From assembly GCF_003026365.1 (NCBI RefSeq), contig NZ_PYOM01000004.1:226238-290237 (forward strand): DNA of 64,000 bases. Reading direction: 5' to 3'. The notes beneath the pieces are model-generated. The model did not search any database. It saw nothing but the letters and a program-made list of their open reading frames with translations, and was not told the origin of the DNA. Below are positions 63,887-64,000 of the stretch, in pieces (within the stretch, counting starts at the first letter, position 1; each line of letters starts with the position of its first letter). Made by a program: the position numbers and the translations under genes. This stretch comes from Photobacterium angustum (GTDB lineage Bacteria; Pseudomonadota; Gammaproteobacteria; Enterobacterales; Vibrionaceae).

Positions 63887-64000
63887 TTGATAAATATCAA
63901 CGAATATTGAAACTAAATTAACATTGGTTGATTGCTGTCAACGTATTATTGGCATAAAGGTGTGAGTTTGAGTAAATAACCGACGAGCTTTCTTAGCTAT

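Overview
The window is the replication-origin region of the second chromosome of a member of the Vibrionaceae, most likely Photobacterium. Three things show this: an rctB initiator gene, the parA2-parB2 partition operon, and between them a GATC-rich origin with evenly spaced RctB-type iterons. Eight sites match the Vibrio chromosome II centromere consensus TTTACA-N-TGTAAA. Low G+C, GH19 chitinase, mdtJI, tRNA arrays and many c-di-GMP proteins fit the same group. The genus call is inference from protein resemblance.

Layout. 1-3.9 kb: PAS-LuxR regulator, pdxH, and a LapD-like degenerate GGDEF-EAL protein. 3.9-4.8 kb: a gene-free centromere-like block with six parS2-type sites and two heptanucleotide tandem arrays (14 and 11 copies). 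4.8-12.6 kb: tmcA, parB2, parA2, the rctA/ori2 region (two ~39-bp repeats, a DnaA box, six iterons at exact 23-bp spacing, ATCA-rich AT tract), rctB. 12.7-22 kb: patatin/Omp85 phospholipase, a large M36 metalloprotease lipoprotein, an AraC regulator, small unknowns. 22.2-25.9 kb: two nearly identical five-tRNA arrays (Ser, Asp, Thr, Tyr, Asn) bracketing a MocR regulator and a divergent EamA transporter. 25.9-30.7 kb: Tat-type phosphoesterase lipoprotein, then a frameshifted GNAT and a FAD-oxidoreductase/methyltransferase fusion. 30.8-48.2 kb: exonuclease, a divergent uvrB, an EAL phosphodiesterase, LysR plus mdtJI, transporters (EamA, HAAAP, POT, GhxP), choloylglycine hydrolase, rof. 49-53.6 kb: GH19 chitinase and an LruC/GEVED surface-protein operon. 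53.9-64 kb: a third tRNA array (Ser, Thr, Tyr, Gly, Asn) followed at once by an integrative element (repressor, excisionase, tyrosine integrase), an XRE regulator, a BspA-like repeat protein, a lipoprotein gene and a decayed copy of that lipoprotein's N-terminal region.

How it works together. ParB2 should bind the parS2 sites on both sides of the par operon, and ParA2 moves the complex. RctB binds the iterons to start replication and the 39-mer-type sites to restrain it. The rest is typical chromosome II cargo: carbon and nitrogen scavenging, surface proteins, signalling and mobile DNA placed beside tRNA arrays. Gene starts were moved from the longest reading frame wherever a Shine-Dalgarno sequence or signal peptide favoured an internal codon.
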